Notes under the pieces: model-generated
The model's input: the letters and a program-made list of their open reading frames with translations, nothing else
Databases searched by the model: none
What the model was told of the DNA's origin: nothing
Program-made: the position numbers and the translations under genes
NCBI RefSeq assembly: GCF_009765755.1
Contig: NZ_LMUV01000006.1
Location: 163,172 to 227,171, forward strand
Origin: Rhodanobacter sp. L36
GTDB lineage: Bacteria > Pseudomonadota > Gammaproteobacteria > Xanthomonadales > Rhodanobacteraceae
Reading direction: 5' to 3'
Length of the DNA: 64,000 nucleotides
In this document: positions 10,311 to 20,497 of the stretch, piece after piece
Layout: the number at the start of each line of letters is the position of its first letter
Numbering within the stretch: position 1 is the first letter of the stretch

Positions 10311-10503
10311 CTGAGTGGGTTCCGATCCGGCGAGATCACCGGCGCGCGAAGTAGCCGCGAATGATACCCGCCATCCACCCTTGCGTGCCTTAATGGTCAG
10401 TCAGTTCGCGAGGTCGTTGTGCGCCTCAAGCGAGCTGCACGGCCAAATCCCCTGGGCGGGCATGGCACAATAGGCGTTCCGCATGGACGAAGATCGAGGT
10501 TGC

Positions 10504-11553
10504 ATGAAAACTCTGCTTGTCACCGGCGGCGCCGGCTTTATCGGCGCCAATTTCGTGCTTCAGGCGGTCGTCGACGGTTTAAGGATCGTCAACCTGGACA
10601 AACTGACCTACGCCGGCAACCCGGACACGCTCGCTTCGCTGGCCGGCAATCCTCTGCACGTCTTCGTGCAAGGCGACATTGGCGACCGGTCGCTGCTGGC
10701 TGCGCTGCTGGCGGAACATCGTCCCGACGCCATCGTCAATTTCGCGGCGGAATCGCATGTCGACCGCTCGATCGACGGGCCGGCCGAATTCGTCCAGACC
10801 AACGTCGTCGGTACGCTCGGCCTGCTCGAATCGGTGCGCGACCACTGGCGTTCGCTTGAGGGCGCTGCCCGGGAAGCGTTCCGTTTCCTGCACGTGTCGA
10901 CCGACGAGGTCTACGGCTCACTCGGCGCCGACGGCAAGTTCACCGAGCAGACGCCGTACGCGCCCAACTCGCCCTACTCCGCCTCGAAGGCGGCATCGGA
11001 TCATCTGGTACGCGCTTTCCATCACACCTACGGCTTGCCCACGCTGACCACCAATTGTTCCAACAATTACGGTCCGTACCAGTTCCCCGAAAAACTCATT
11101 CCGCTGATCATCCAGAAAGCGCTGGCGGGCGAGTCGTTGCCGGTCTATGGCGATGGCAAGAACATCCGCGACTGGTTGTTCGTGGGTGACCATTGCAGCG
11201 CCATCCGTCGCGTACTCGACGATGGCCGCGTCGGCGAAACCTATAACGTGGGCGGCAACGCCGAGCGCGAAAACATCGCCGTCGTGAAGACGATCTGCGC
11301 CCTGCTCGACGAGCGCGCGCCGCTGGCCGATGGCCGCCGGCGCGAATCGCTGATCACCTACGTGAAGGATCGTCCCGGTCACGATCGGCGCTACGCGATC
11401 GACTCCAGCAAATTGCAGGATGAGCTCGGCTGGCAGCCATCGCACACCTTCGAAAGCGGTATCGCGCAAACCGTTCACTGGTATCTCGACAACCAGCCGT
11501 GGACGCACCGCGTGCTCGACGGTAGCTATCGCATGGAGCGGCTGGGCTCATGA
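10504..11553 (+). CDS. rfbB: dTDP-glucose 4,6-dehydratase
   Basis: Second step of dTDP-L-rhamnose synthesis, converting dTDP-glucose to dTDP-4-keto-6-deoxyglucose. The 349-aa extended SDR has GGAGFIG (8-14), the STDEVYG loop with Thr133-Asp134-Glu135, and catalytic Tyr158/Lys162 in YSASK. The ATG at 10504 with GAGG just upstream is preferred to an in-frame ATG at 10483, because the protein then begins MKTLLVTGG like its family. First gene of a plus-strand operon whose next three junctions each overlap by four bases. Confidence 0.96.
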   Translation: MKTLLVTGGAGFIGANFVLQAVVDGLRIVNLDKLTYAGNPDTLASLAGNPLHVFVQGDIGDRSLLAALLAEHRPDAIVNFAAESHVDRSIDGPAEFVQTNVVGTLGLLESVRDHWRSLEGAAREAFRFLHVSTDEVYGSLGADGKFTEQTPYAPNSPYSASKAASDHLVRAFHHTYGLPTLTTNCSNNYGPYQFPEKLIPLIIQKALAGESLPVYGDGKNIRDWLFVGDHCSAIRRVLDDGRVGETYNVGGNAERENIAVVKTICALLDERAPLADGRRRESLITYVKDRPGHDRRYAIDSSKLQDELGWQPSHTFESGIAQTVHWYLDNQPWTHRVLDGSYRMERLGS

Positions 11554-12437
11554 CGACGCAGAAAGGCATCATCCTCGCCGGCGGTTCCGGCACGCGGCTT
11601 TATCCGATCACGCGCGCGGTGAGCAAGCAGTTACTGCCGATCTACGACAAGCCGATGATCTACTACCCGCTGGCAACCTTGATGCTGGCAGGCATCCGCG
11701 AAGTGCTGGTGATCAACACACCGCATGAGCAGGAGATGTTCCAGCGATTGCTCGGCGACGGCTCGCAATGGGGCATCGACATTCGCTACGCCGTGCAGCC
11801 CTCGCCCGATGGCCTGGCGCAGGCATTCACCATCGGCCGCGACTTTGTCGACGGCAAACCCAGTTGCCTCGTGCTCGGCGACAACATTTTCTACGGCGTC
11901 GGCCTGACCGAACGACTCAAGCGCGCCGCATCGCGCGATCAGGGCGCCACGGTTTTCGGCTATTGGGTGCGCGATCCGGAGCGCTACGGCGTGGCCGAGT
12001 TCGACGGCGCCGGACGCGTGATCGGGCTGGAGGAAAAACCTGCGCAACCGAAGTCCAGCTACGCGGTCACCGGACTTTATTTCTACGATGCGCGCGTCTG
12101 CGATTTTGCCGCGGCGTTGAAACCTTCGCCGCGTGGCGAGCTGGAAATCACCGATCTCAATCGCTGCTACCTCGATGACGGCTCGCTGCATCTGGAGCAA
12201 CTCGGTCGTGGTTTCGCGTGGCTCGACACGGGCACGCACGATTCGATGATGGAAGCAGGCAATTACATCCAGACGATCGAAAACCGTCAGGGCCTCAAGG
12301 TGTGCTGCCCCGAGGAAATCGCGTACATCAACGAATGGATCGATGCCGAGCAGTTGCTGGCACTTGCCGCCCCGTTGGCGAAAACCGGTTATGGCCAATA
12401 CCTGCAACAGCTCACGCGACAGGGTCACGCCCGTTGA
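11550..12437 (+). CDS. rfbA: Glucose-1-phosphate thymidylyltransferase
   Basis: First step of dTDP-rhamnose synthesis, from glucose 1-phosphate and dTTP to dTDP-glucose. The 295-aa nucleotidyltransferase starts [20 protein letters not shown], with the signature GGSGTRLYP at 11-19, and contains VLGDNIFYG and [20 protein letters not shown]. The length matches RmlA. Its ATG overlaps the rfbB stop as ATGA, and its own stop overlaps the TTG start of rfbC. Confidence 0.97.
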   Translation: MTTQKGIILAGGSGTRLYPITRAVSKQLLPIYDKPMIYYPLATLMLAGIREVLVINTPHEQEMFQRLLGDGSQWGIDIRYAVQPSPDGLAQAFTIGRDFVDGKPSCLVLGDNIFYGVGLTERLKRAASRDQGATVFGYWVRDPERYGVAEFDGAGRVIGLEEKPAQPKSSYAVTGLYFYDARVCDFAAALKPSPRGELEITDLNRCYLDDGSLHLEQLGRGFAWLDTGTHDSMMEAGNYIQTIENRQGLKVCCPEEIAYINEWIDAEQLLALAAPLAKTGYGQYLQQLTRQGHAR

Positions 12438-12991
12438 AAATCATCAAGACCTCCTTGCCCGACGCGCTGATCATCGAGCCGCAGATTTTCGGCGACGCGC
12501 GCGGGTTCTTCTACGAAAGCTATAACCGCGCCAGCTATCACGACGCCGGCATCGACGCGGAATTCATCCAGTCCAATGTCTCGCGGTCCGCGCGCGGCGT
12601 GCTGCGCGGCCTGCATTATCAGTGGCCCAATCCACAAGGCAAGCTGGTCAGCGTGCTCGAGGGCGAAGTCTATGACGTCGCCGTGGATATCCGCCGCGGC
12701 TCGCCCACGTTCGGCAAATCCGTCGGCGTCATGCTGACCGCCGATAACCATCGGCATTTCTGGGTGCCAGAAGGTTTCGCGCACGGCTTCTGCGTGGTGT
12801 CGGAATTCGCGACGTTCTCCTACCAGTGCACCGCACTTTACGATCGCGCGGCGGATGCCGGCATTCGCTGGAACGACGCGGATCTCGCGATCGACTGGCC
12901 GGTAAGCGCGCCGCTGCTCTCCGAGAAAGACGGCAAGACGCCCTTGCTGAAAGACGTCGCGCCCGAGCGTCTGCCGATCTACGCGCCGTGA
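12434..12991 (+). CDS. rfbC: dTDP-4-dehydrorhamnose 3,5-epimerase
   Basis: Third step of dTDP-L-rhamnose synthesis. The 185-aa cupin has the usual RmlC length, with VLRGLHYQ (catalytic His61) and [15 protein letters not shown] at 12434 is taken as the start: it gives the expected N-terminus ([15 protein letters not shown]), overlaps the rfbA stop as TTGA, and no ATG lies near. The longer in-frame extension to 12218 lies entirely inside rfbA and is not family-like. The use of TTG is the only unusual point. Confidence 0.95.
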   Translation: MKIIKTSLPDALIIEPQIFGDARGFFYESYNRASYHDAGIDAEFIQSNVSRSARGVLRGLHYQWPNPQGKLVSVLEGEVYDVAVDIRRGSPTFGKSVGVMLTADNHRHFWVPEGFAHGFCVVSEFATFSYQCTALYDRAADAGIRWNDADLAIDWPVSAPLLSEKDGKTPLLKDVAPERLPIYAP

Positions 12992-13923
12992 AAACCCTGC
13001 TGCTGGGCGCCAATGGCCAGCTCGGCCGCAGCTTCGTCGATCACGGTGGTCTGGCCGCTCATGGCGAATTGGTCCTCGCCAGTCGCGATGGCCAACTTGC
13101 GCAAGGCGGTCGCGGCGACGTTGCCGACCTCTCGACACCGGAAAACCTTGTCGAGTTATTCGACCGCGTGCGCCCCGATGTCCTCCTCAACACCGCCGCG
13201 TACACCGCGGTTGATCGAGCGGAGCAGGACGAAGCACTGGCCATGCGCGTCAACGGCGAAGCGGTGGGTGTCATCGGCGATTGGGCAGTGCGACATGGCG
13301 CGCTGGTCATCCACTATTCCACCGACTACGTATTCGACGGCAGTCAGGATCGGCCGTATGCGGTCGATGCAACAACAGGTCCACTGAGTGTCTATGGACG
13401 CAGCAAACTTGCGGGTGAGCAGGCGCTCGCGAAGAGCGGCGCGGATCACCTGACGTTTCGCACCGCGTGGGTCTACGCCGCGCACGGTCATAATTTCCTG
13501 CGCACCATGCTGCGGCTTGGCGCGGCACGCGATGAACTTCGCGTGGTGGCCGATCAACACGGCGCGCCAACCGATACGCGCCTGATCGTCGACGCCACTC
13601 TCGCCGCGCTCGATCGCTGGCAGCTTGCGGATATGGCACAACGCAAGAATCTGATCGGCACTCACCATCTGGTCGCCGGCGGTGCCACGACGTGGCATGG
13701 TTTCGCCAGCGCGATCTTCGAGTGCGCCGTCACGCAAGGTCTGCTCGCGAAGGCGCCGAAAGTCCTGCCGATCGAAAGCGCTGAATTCCCCACGCCAGCC
13801 GTGCGGCCGAAGTGGTCGCTGCTGGACAATACGGGCTTCCAGGAGCATTTCGATTTTCCGTTGCCGGACTGGCGACAGGGCTTGACGCGGGTCATGCGCG
13901 AACTCGCTTCATCAGGACACTGA
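12988..13923 (+). CDS. rfbD: dTDP-4-dehydrorhamnose reductase
   Basis: Final step, NAD(P)H reduction to dTDP-L-rhamnose. The 311-aa SDR has the nucleotide motif GANGQLGR (7-14), STDYVFDG (111-118) and catalytic YGRSK (Tyr136, Lys140). The GTG at 12988 overlaps the rfbC stop as GTGA and gives the normal RmlD N-terminus; the upstream frame to 12826 lies inside rfbC. xanB starts 3 bases after its stop, so the rhamnose and mannose genes form one transcription unit. Confidence 0.96.
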   Translation: MKTLLLGANGQLGRSFVDHGGLAAHGELVLASRDGQLAQGGRGDVADLSTPENLVELFDRVRPDVLLNTAAYTAVDRAEQDEALAMRVNGEAVGVIGDWAVRHGALVIHYSTDYVFDGSQDRPYAVDATTGPLSVYGRSKLAGEQALAKSGADHLTFRTAWVYAAHGHNFLRTMLRLGAARDELRVVADQHGAPTDTRLIVDATLAALDRWQLADMAQRKNLIGTHHLVAGGATTWHGFASAIFECAVTQGLLAKAPKVLPIESAEFPTPAVRPKWSLLDNTGFQEHFDFPLPDWRQGLTRVMRELASSGH

Positions 13924-13926
13924 GCC

Positions 13927-15339
13927 ATGTTGATTCCACTCATTCTCAGCGGTGGCAGCGGCACGCGCCTGTGGCCGGTGTCGCGCAAGAATCTGCCCAA
14001 GCAGTTCCTCGTCCTGGCCGGCAAGGGCACGCTGTTCCAGCAGACCATTGCACGTACGCGAACCTTGCCGGGCGTTGCAGCGCCGATCGTGGTGGCCAGC
14101 GAAAACCATCGCTTCCTCGCCGCCGAACAACTACTCGAAGCCGGCGTCGCCGGCGCGAGCATCGTGCTCGAACCGCTTGCTCGCAACACGGCACCAGCGA
14201 TTGCGCTCGGTGCATTGCAGGCAATCCAACGCGACAGCGAAGCACTGCTGCTCGTGCTGCCGGCCGATCACGTCATCGGCAATACGGCCGCATTCGTCGA
14301 GGCGGTGAAACAGGCGATCTTGCTGGCCGGTCAGGACTGGCTGGTGACGTTCGGCGTGCGACCGGATCGCCCGGAAACCGGCTTCGGTTATATCCGCCGT
14401 GCCGAAGCGATTGGCCACGACGGATTTCGCGTCGAGCAATTCGTCGAGAAGCCCGATCTCGCGACTGCCGAATCCTATCTGGCCGATGGCGGTTACGACT
14501 GGAATTCCGGCATGTTCCTGTTCAAGGCATCGCGCTATCTGGAGGAACTCGCCATCCATGCGCCGGCGATGCTGGATGCGGTGAAGACCGCGCATGCCAA
14601 GGCATCCATCGATCTCGACTTCGTGCGCATCGCCGCCCACGATTTCGAAAAAGTACCCGATCGTTCGATCGACTACGCGGTGATGGAAAAAACCCGTCGC
14701 GCCGCCGTAGTTCCGGTAAGTTGCGACTGGAGCGACATCGGTTCCTGGTCGGCGTTGTGGCTCACCGGCGACAAGGACGCGCAAGGCAACGTGCACGAAG
14801 GCGACACGCTCGGCGTCGACACGCGCAATTCGCTGCTGCGTTCGCATGATCGCCATCTGCTGACGACCTTGGGCGTCGACGACCTGATCGTCGTGACCAC
14901 GCCGGACGCGACCCTCGTTGCACATCGCGATGCGGCGCAGGACGTGAAGAAAATCGTCGACGAACTCAAGGCCTCCGGCCGCAGCGAACACTCGCTGCAC
15001 CGCGTGGTGCATCGCCCTTGGGGCAGCTACGACTCGATCGAAATCGGCGAGCGCTTCCAGGTCAAGCGTATCCAGGTCAAACCCGGCGCAAGCCTGAGCC
15101 TGCAGAAACATCACCACCGCGCCGAGCACTGGATCGTCGTATCCGGCACCGCCGAAGTCACCTGCGACGATAAGATTTTTCTGCTTGGCGAAAACCAGAG
15201 CACCTACATTCCGCTCGGCAGCAAGCATCGCCTGCGCAACCCCGGCATGGTGCCGCTCGAACTGATCGAAGTGCAGTCCGGCAGCTACCTCGGCGAAGAC
15301 GACATCGTGCGTTTCGACGATGTGTATGGCAGGGCCTGA
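13927..15339 (+). CDS. xanB: Bifunctional mannose-1-phosphate guanylyltransferase / mannose-6-phosphate isomerase
   Basis: Makes GDP-mannose for LPS and exopolysaccharide, and can interconvert fructose 6-phosphate and mannose 6-phosphate. The 470-aa type II PMI has an N-terminal nucleotidyltransferase domain with GGSGTRLWPVSRK (9-21) and FVEKPD, and a C-terminal cupin isomerase domain (about 340-470) containing RPWGSYDS and QKHHHRAEHW. The length and order match XanB/AlgA. The partner phosphomannomutase (xanA) is not in this window. It follows rfbD by 3 bases and is probably cotranscribed. Confidence 0.95.
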   Translation: MLIPLILSGGSGTRLWPVSRKNLPKQFLVLAGKGTLFQQTIARTRTLPGVAAPIVVASENHRFLAAEQLLEAGVAGASIVLEPLARNTAPAIALGALQAIQRDSEALLLVLPADHVIGNTAAFVEAVKQAILLAGQDWLVTFGVRPDRPETGFGYIRRAEAIGHDGFRVEQFVEKPDLATAESYLADGGYDWNSGMFLFKASRYLEELAIHAPAMLDAVKTAHAKASIDLDFVRIAAHDFEKVPDRSIDYAVMEKTRRAAVVPVSCDWSDIGSWSALWLTGDKDAQGNVHEGDTLGVDTRNSLLRSHDRHLLTTLGVDDLIVVTTPDATLVAHRDAAQDVKKIVDELKASGRSEHSLHRVVHRPWGSYDSIEIGERFQVKRIQVKPGASLSLQKHHHRAEHWIVVSGTAEVTCDDKIFLLGENQSTYIPLGSKHRLRNPGMVPLELIEVQSGSYLGEDDIVRFDDVYGRA

Positions 15340-15414
15340 GTCCACCGCGATACACGTGAGCCAGGTCCCGGCGCCACGCTTTCGAGAGCACACATGCCGA
15401 GCAGGATGAATCCC

Positions 15415-16947
15415 ATGTCATCAACTACCGGCTTGAAAACAAGGCCGAACCAAGTCTTCGTCATGCGTCTGCTGGCATGGCTGGTGGCGCTGATCGCCCT
15501 GCTCAACGTGGTGCTCTTCGCCTGGCTTGTGGCGTCACCGGTCATTCGTTCGGATGCCTGGTATTTCCTTGATGTGTTCCTGAAGAAAGCCATCGTCGGC
15601 CAGCTCGGGTTAGGCGATTTCTTCGTAAGGCGCTCGGTCGACGATCATGCGCAACCCCTGTTCAAGCTTGCCTTGTTGCTCGAATGGCGCTTCTTCGATC
15701 TCGACTTCATGGTCGAGTCGCTGATCGGGGTGGCCGCAGCCGCGGCGTGTGCGTGGGTGCTGCACATGTTGATGCTCGGAGCATCGCGGCACGATGGAGG
15801 CGCGGCCCGTCGCTACCTCGCGTGGGCGAGCACGTGCGCAGTGCTGTTCTCGCTGAATGCCGAGGGCGGTATCTGGACGTGGTCGCTCGTCTCGCTCGAA
15901 TACGTGCCGATCCTGTGCATCCTGCTGTACCTGCTCGCGGTCTGGCGGGCATTGGAAAAACAGAGCCTCCCGCTATTGATTCTGGCGACTCTCCTACTGG
16001 GTATCAGCTGCGACGACGTGGGGCTGCTCGCGGTATTTGCTGCCGTGGCGATCCTGCTGCTGATCCGGTTTCGCATTCCGGACATGCGATACGTCGAAAA
16101 GATGATCATCGCGATCTGCATCAGCACGCTGGTCGTGCGCGTCGGGTACAGCTATGCGCCGATCCATGGAGCGGCCAATGCGCAACCACTGATCTCCCAT
16201 CTCGGCGCATTGCCGGCGCAACTTCTGGACGGTGGATGGTGGAAATGGATCATGCTGCCGCTGGTGCTGCCCGTGGTCCATCCGTCGCTGTCCGCGTCCC
16301 TTCCGCCGTTTTTCTGGATAACGCTGCAAATTCCCCTTGCTACGTTGCTGCTGGTTGCGCATGTATGGTTCTGGCGCCAGGCGTGGCGCCGTGGTTACAG
16401 TGCTCCCGTGTTTGTCGCCGGCGGCCTGATGCTGCTTGCGTATGCAGAGCTTGCGGGGATTCTGGTTGGCCGTGTCTCGGTTCACGGCAACGACTATCTC
16501 TACCAGCCGCGCTACGTGGTGCTATACGCCGGCCATCTCATCGCCCTGCTGCTGATGTGGGCTGGAACGCACCCAGCCAAGTCAGGCACGCAACCACGAC
16601 GCGCATGGATTGCCGGCATACCCATGGCTGGTTGCGTCGCCCTGCTGGCGTTGCAGATACCGATATCGATTCATGCGTGGAATCGGCGTCCGTACGAGTA
16701 CGCATATCAGGCGCAACTCGCCTATCAGATCGGCGCCCTGGCTGAACATCCTGCGGATATTTCGCACTGCCTGCCCGAACTGCAGATATGCAACAGGCCA
16801 CTGGAAAAGCGGACGGAACTGGTGAAGCTGCTGAGCGATCAGCGACTCAACGTGTTTGCACCGAGCGTGCAGCAAAGGCATTCCTATCTGCCTCGTCTGA
16901 CGCCGCCGGCCGATGGCGCTACGCCTCCATCAGAACAAAAGAAATAG
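15415..16947 (+). CDS. Multi-pass membrane protein, possible GT-C-like glycosyltransferase
   Basis: About 510 aa, with roughly ten hydrophobic segments spread over its length and a hydrophilic Pro-rich C-terminal tail. After the first helix comes SPVIRSDAWYF and then RRSVDDHAQPLFKL. An acidic first outer loop of this kind is typical of GT-C enzymes that use polyprenyl-linked sugars, but no specific family could be recognised. Starts at 15394, 15406 and 15415 are all in frame; 15415 is chosen because AGGA lies 8 bases upstream. It sits 75 bases after xanB on the same strand and is convergent with glmS, so a role in polysaccharide assembly is inferred from position only. Confidence 0.75.
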   Translation: MSSTTGLKTRPNQVFVMRLLAWLVALIALLNVVLFAWLVASPVIRSDAWYFLDVFLKKAIVGQLGLGDFFVRRSVDDHAQPLFKLALLLEWRFFDLDFMVESLIGVAAAAACAWVLHMLMLGASRHDGGAARRYLAWASTCAVLFSLNAEGGIWTWSLVSLEYVPILCILLYLLAVWRALEKQSLPLLILATLLLGISCDDVGLLAVFAAVAILLLIRFRIPDMRYVEKMIIAICISTLVVRVGYSYAPIHGAANAQPLISHLGALPAQLLDGGWWKWIMLPLVLPVVHPSLSASLPPFFWITLQIPLATLLLVAHVWFWRQAWRRGYSAPVFVAGGLMLLAYAELAGILVGRVSVHGNDYLYQPRYVVLYAGHLIALLLMWAGTHPAKSGTQPRRAWIAGIPMAGCVALLALQIPISIHAWNRRPYEYAYQAQLAYQIGALAEHPADISHCLPELQICNRPLEKRTELVKLLSDQRLNVFAPSVQQRHSYLPRLTPPADGATPPSEQKK

Positions 16948-16998
16948 CCCTATCCGCTGCAAGGAATCTCGCGCGACTACACGAACGAGCGGCAACGA

Positions 16999-18828
16999 TT
17001 ATTCCACCGTCACCGACTTGGCAAGGTTGCGTGGCTGATCCACGTCGGTGCCGCGCAGCACGGCGACGTGATACGCGAGCAATTGCAGTGGCACGGTGAA
17101 TACGGCGGGTGCGATGAAACTGCCGCCGGATTCGACGCGCAGCATGGTGCCGTGCGTGGCCATGTCGTCCATGCCGGCGGCGCCATCGGCGAACACGATG
17201 AGTCGGCCGCCGCGGGCGCGCACTTCCTGCAGGTTCGACTTGAGCTTGTCGAGCAGCGGACCGTTCGGCGCGACCGCGACCACCGGCATGTTTTCGTCGA
17301 CCAGGGCCAGCGGGCCGTGCTTGAGTTCGCCCGCCGGATAGGCTTCGGCGTGGATGTATGAAATTTCCTTGAGCTTCAACGCGCCTTCGAGCGCCACCGG
17401 ATATTGCACGCCGCGACCAAGGAACAACGCGTGCTGGCGATGGATGAATTCCGCGGCCAGTTCGATGATCGCCGGCTCCAGCTTCAGCGCGTTTTCGATG
17501 GCGCGCGGTAGGTGCTGCAGTTCGGCGCAGAGGGTCGCGTAGCGCTGCGGATCGAGTCCGTTGCGCCGCGCGAGTTCAAGTGCGAGCAAAGCAAGGCCCG
17601 CGAGTTGCGTGGTGAAGGCCTTGGTCGATGCGACGCCGATTTCCGGACCCGCGCGCGTCATCAATTTCAGATCGGCTTCGCGCACCAGCGAGGACTCCGG
17701 CACGTTGCATATCGCCAGCGTACCGAGGTAGCCGCGACGACGCGACTCGCGCAATGCCGCCAGCGTGTCGGCGGTTTCGCCGGATTGGGAAATCGCGACG
17801 AAGAGCGTGTCGGCCGCCACCACCGTTTCGCGATAGCGGTACTCGCTGGCGACTTCCACGCTAACCGGCAGGCGCGCGTATTCTTCGATCCAGTATTTCG
17901 CCACGACACCGGCGTGATAACTCGTGCCGCACGCGATGATGTGCAGGCCGCGCGTGCGTTCGAGCAAGGTATCGCTGTCGATGCCGAAGATGTTGGGCAA
18001 CACGCCATGGGGACCGATGCGCGCTTCAAGCGTGTCGGCCACGGCCCGCGGCTGCTCGAAGATTTCCTTCTGCATGTAGTGACGGTATTCGCCACGCTCC
18101 ACCGCGTCGGAAGACAGCTCGCTCTCGTGCACAGCGCGCTCGACCGGCGAGCCATCCAGGCCATAAACGTGGACGCTGTCGCGGGTGATCTCGACGACGT
18201 CGTCCTCGTCGAGATAGAGCATCTTGTTGGTGACCTGGATCAGCGCCTGCGCGTCCGAGCCGAGGAAGTTTTCACCGATGCCGATGCCGACCAGCAGCGG
18301 CGCGCCGCGACGTGCGCCGACTACGTGGCCGGGCTCGTCTCGATTCACCACCGCGATCGCGTAGGCGCCTTCAAGTGCACGTACGGTGGCCAGCACCGCT
18401 TCGCGCAGATTCAGTCCGCGATCCAGCTGGCGGTCGATCAGCGCGGCCATCACTTCGGTATCGGTTTCCGAAGTGAACACATGTCCTTTCGCCTGCAGCT
18501 CGCTGCGCAAACTGGCGTAATTTTCGATGATGCCGTTGTGCACGATTGCCACGCGACCAGCCACATGCGGGTGGGCATTGGCTTCGTTCGGCACGCCGTG
18601 AGTTGCCCAACGGGTGTGTGCGATGCCGGTGCCGCCGGGGAACGGATCGGCCAGGTATAGCGCCTCCATTTCGCGAACCTTGCCCTTGGCGCGCACGCGC
18701 CGGATTTCGCCCTGGTCCAGAACCGCCAGACCCGACGAATCGTAGCCGCGATATTCCAGCGCCTTGAGTCCGGCGATCAGCAACAGCGCGACGTCGCGCT
18801 GGGCGGCGGCAGCAACAATTCCACACAT
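16999..18828 (-). CDS. glmS: Glutamine-fructose-6-phosphate aminotransferase (isomerizing)
   Basis: Makes glucosamine 6-phosphate from fructose 6-phosphate and glutamine, feeding peptidoglycan and LPS. It is 609 aa, the same length as E. coli GlmS. It begins MCGIVAAAAQ, with nucleophile Cys2 exposed after Met removal. An N-terminal glutaminase domain (HTRWATHG) is followed by two SIS sugar-isomerase domains (ISQSGETADT, STKAFTTQ), and it ends LAKSVTVE, the classic GlmS terminus. The ATG at 18828 is required to place Cys2; the in-frame ATG at 18837 would bury it. No glmS ribozyme-like leader was recognised. Confidence 0.97.
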   Translation of the reverse strand: MCGIVAAAAQRDVALLLIAGLKALEYRGYDSSGLAVLDQGEIRRVRAKGKVREMEALYLADPFPGGTGIAHTRWATHGVPNEANAHPHVAGRVAIVHNGIIENYASLRSELQAKGHVFTSETDTEVMAALIDRQLDRGLNLREAVLATVRALEGAYAIAVVNRDEPGHVVGARRGAPLLVGIGIGENFLGSDAQALIQVTNKMLYLDEDDVVEITRDSVHVYGLDGSPVERAVHESELSSDAVERGEYRHYMQKEIFEQPRAVADTLEARIGPHGVLPNIFGIDSDTLLERTRGLHIIACGTSYHAGVVAKYWIEEYARLPVSVEVASEYRYRETVVAADTLFVAISQSGETADTLAALRESRRRGYLGTLAICNVPESSLVREADLKLMTRAGPEIGVASTKAFTTQLAGLALLALELARRNGLDPQRYATLCAELQHLPRAIENALKLEPAIIELAAEFIHRQHALFLGRGVQYPVALEGALKLKEISYIHAEAYPAGELKHGPLALVDENMPVVAVAPNGPLLDKLKSNLQEVRARGGRLIVFADGAAGMDDMATHGTMLRVESGGSFIAPAVFTVPLQLLAYHVAVLRGTDVDQPRNLAKSVTVE

Positions 18829-18947
18829 GACGAGCATCCCCCAAAATCAAACGCCGGCAGCCAACAGCGGCAGCCCGACGAACCACGTTACCCGGAACCT
18901 GCCGCGCACGGCATCGGCCATTCGTTGCACGCGAACCTGTCGTTCGC

Positions 18948-20318
18948 TTAGTTCACCTTGCGACGCAGATAGTTCAACAGGTCGATGCGCGTGATCAGAC
19001 CGAGGAACTGTTCGCCATCCATGATGATGGCGACATGGCCGCGTTCGAACACCGGCAAAAGCGCCTCGATCGGTTCGCTGACCGCAAGTATCTGCAGGTT
19101 CGCCATCATCGCCGTGGACACTGGATCGCGGAACCGCGTCTCGTCGGCGTGCACGTGCATCAGGACGTCCGATTCGTCGACGATCCCCACCAGCTTGTCG
19201 CCGTCGATCACCGGCAGCTGCGAGACGTCGTAGAGCTTCATGCGGTTGTATGCGGTGATCAGCAATTCGTGCGGGCCGATCACCACCGTGTCGCGCTGCG
19301 CGAACGGCCGCAACAGAAGATCGCGCAGATCGCCATGCGGCTCGCGCTCGAGGAAGCCGTTGTCCAGCATCCAGTAATCGTTGTAGAGCTTGGACAGATA
19401 CTTGTTGCCGGTGTCGCACACCAGTGTCACCACGCGCTTGTGCGTCGTCTGCTCGCGGCAATATTTCAGTGCCGCGGCAACCAGCGTTCCTGTTGACGAA
19501 CCACCCAGTACACCTTCCTTCGAGAGCAGTTCGCGCGCAGTGAGAAAGCTTTCCTTGTCGGTGATCGCGTAGGCTTTCTTCACCCGGGTGAAGTCGCTGA
19601 TCGTGGGCAGGAAATCCTCGCCGATGCCTTCCACCATCCAGCTCGCGGACTTGGTCGAAAGCGTGCCTTCGTTGATGTACTGCGTGAGGATCGAACCGAC
19701 CGGATCGGCGAGGATGAATTCGGTAGCCGGGGAATGTTCCGCAAAATATTTTGACAGGCCGCTCAGCGTGCCGGACGAACCGCAACCGACGACGATGGCG
19801 TCGACGGTGCCATCCATCTGCTCGAGAATTTCCGGGCCGGTGGTCTGGATATGCGCAGCCGGATTATCCGGGTTGCCGAACTGGTTGATGAAGTAAGCGC
19901 CGGGCGTTTCCCGCGTGATGCGCTCGGCCATGTCCTGGTAGTACTCCGGATGACCCTTGGCCACATCGGAGCGGGTCAGCACCACTTCGGCGCCCATGGC
20001 CTTGAGATTGAAAATCTTCTCGCGGCTCATCTTGTCCGGCACCACCAGAATCAGGCGGTAGCCTTTCTGCTGCGCGACCAGCGCGAGGCCGAGTCCGGTG
20101 TTGCCCGCGGTGCCCTCCACCAGCACGTCGCCCGGCTTGATCCGGCCGGCTTTCTCGGCGCCCTCGATCATCGACAAGCCGATGCGGTCCTTGATCGAGC
20201 CACCGGGATTGGCACTTTCCAGCTTCAGGAACAACTCGCAGACCCCGGTATCCAGGCGTTGCGTGCGCACCATCGGGGTTCCACCGATCAACTCGAGGAC
20301 ACTCTGGTGGACCGTCAT
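18948..20318 (-). CDS. Cystathionine beta-synthase (PLP domain plus CBS pair)
   Basis: Condenses serine or a related substrate with homocysteine to cystathionine. With the MetB-family enzyme at 9.1-10.3 kb this could give reverse transsulfuration. The 456-aa protein has PLP Lys43 in SANPGGSIKDR and the phosphate loop GTAGNTG (69-75). GCGSSGT and GGSSTGT follow, and a C-terminal tandem CBS domain (about 335-456) may bind an adenosyl ligand. The start at 20318 is fixed by GGAG just upstream and the family N-terminus MTVHQSVLELIGGTPMV. An in-frame extension to 20528 is rejected. It lies 119 bases upstream of glmS on the same strand. Confidence 0.92.
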   Translation of the reverse strand: MTVHQSVLELIGGTPMVRTQRLDTGVCELFLKLESANPGGSIKDRIGLSMIEGAEKAGRIKPGDVLVEGTAGNTGLGLALVAQQKGYRLILVVPDKMSREKIFNLKAMGAEVVLTRSDVAKGHPEYYQDMAERITRETPGAYFINQFGNPDNPAAHIQTTGPEILEQMDGTVDAIVVGCGSSGTLSGLSKYFAEHSPATEFILADPVGSILTQYINEGTLSTKSASWMVEGIGEDFLPTISDFTRVKKAYAITDKESFLTARELLSKEGVLGGSSTGTLVAAALKYCREQTTHKRVVTLVCDTGNKYLSKLYNDYWMLDNGFLEREPHGDLRDLLLRPFAQRDTVVIGPHELLITAYNRMKLYDVSQLPVIDGDKLVGIVDESDVLMHVHADETRFRDPVSTAMMANLQILAVSEPIEALLPVFERGHVAIIMDGEQFLGLITRIDLLNYLRRKVN

Positions 20319-20497
20319 GAGAACTCCGTGGCGAGAAGGCCGCCGATGCGACGAGGCACCAGCAAACAAGGTCGCCATGATAACCGAGGCCCTCGCGCCT
20401 CGCCTTGCCGACAGGAATTTGTCGGCCGGAAACACTGCGGCCCCGGTGACCTTCCGTGACGGGAAGGGCCGGGGCCGCGTGTTGCGTGATAACCGAG

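Noticed and set aside
10311-10503. Sigma-54 promoter before rfbB (TGGCAC near 10460)
   Set aside because: TGGCAC is present, but the matching TTGC element is not at the right distance, so it is not supported.
18829-18947. glmS ribozyme or riboswitch in the glmS leader
   Set aside because: The gap is only 119 bases and shows no recognisable ribozyme core. Such ribozymes are mainly Gram-positive.
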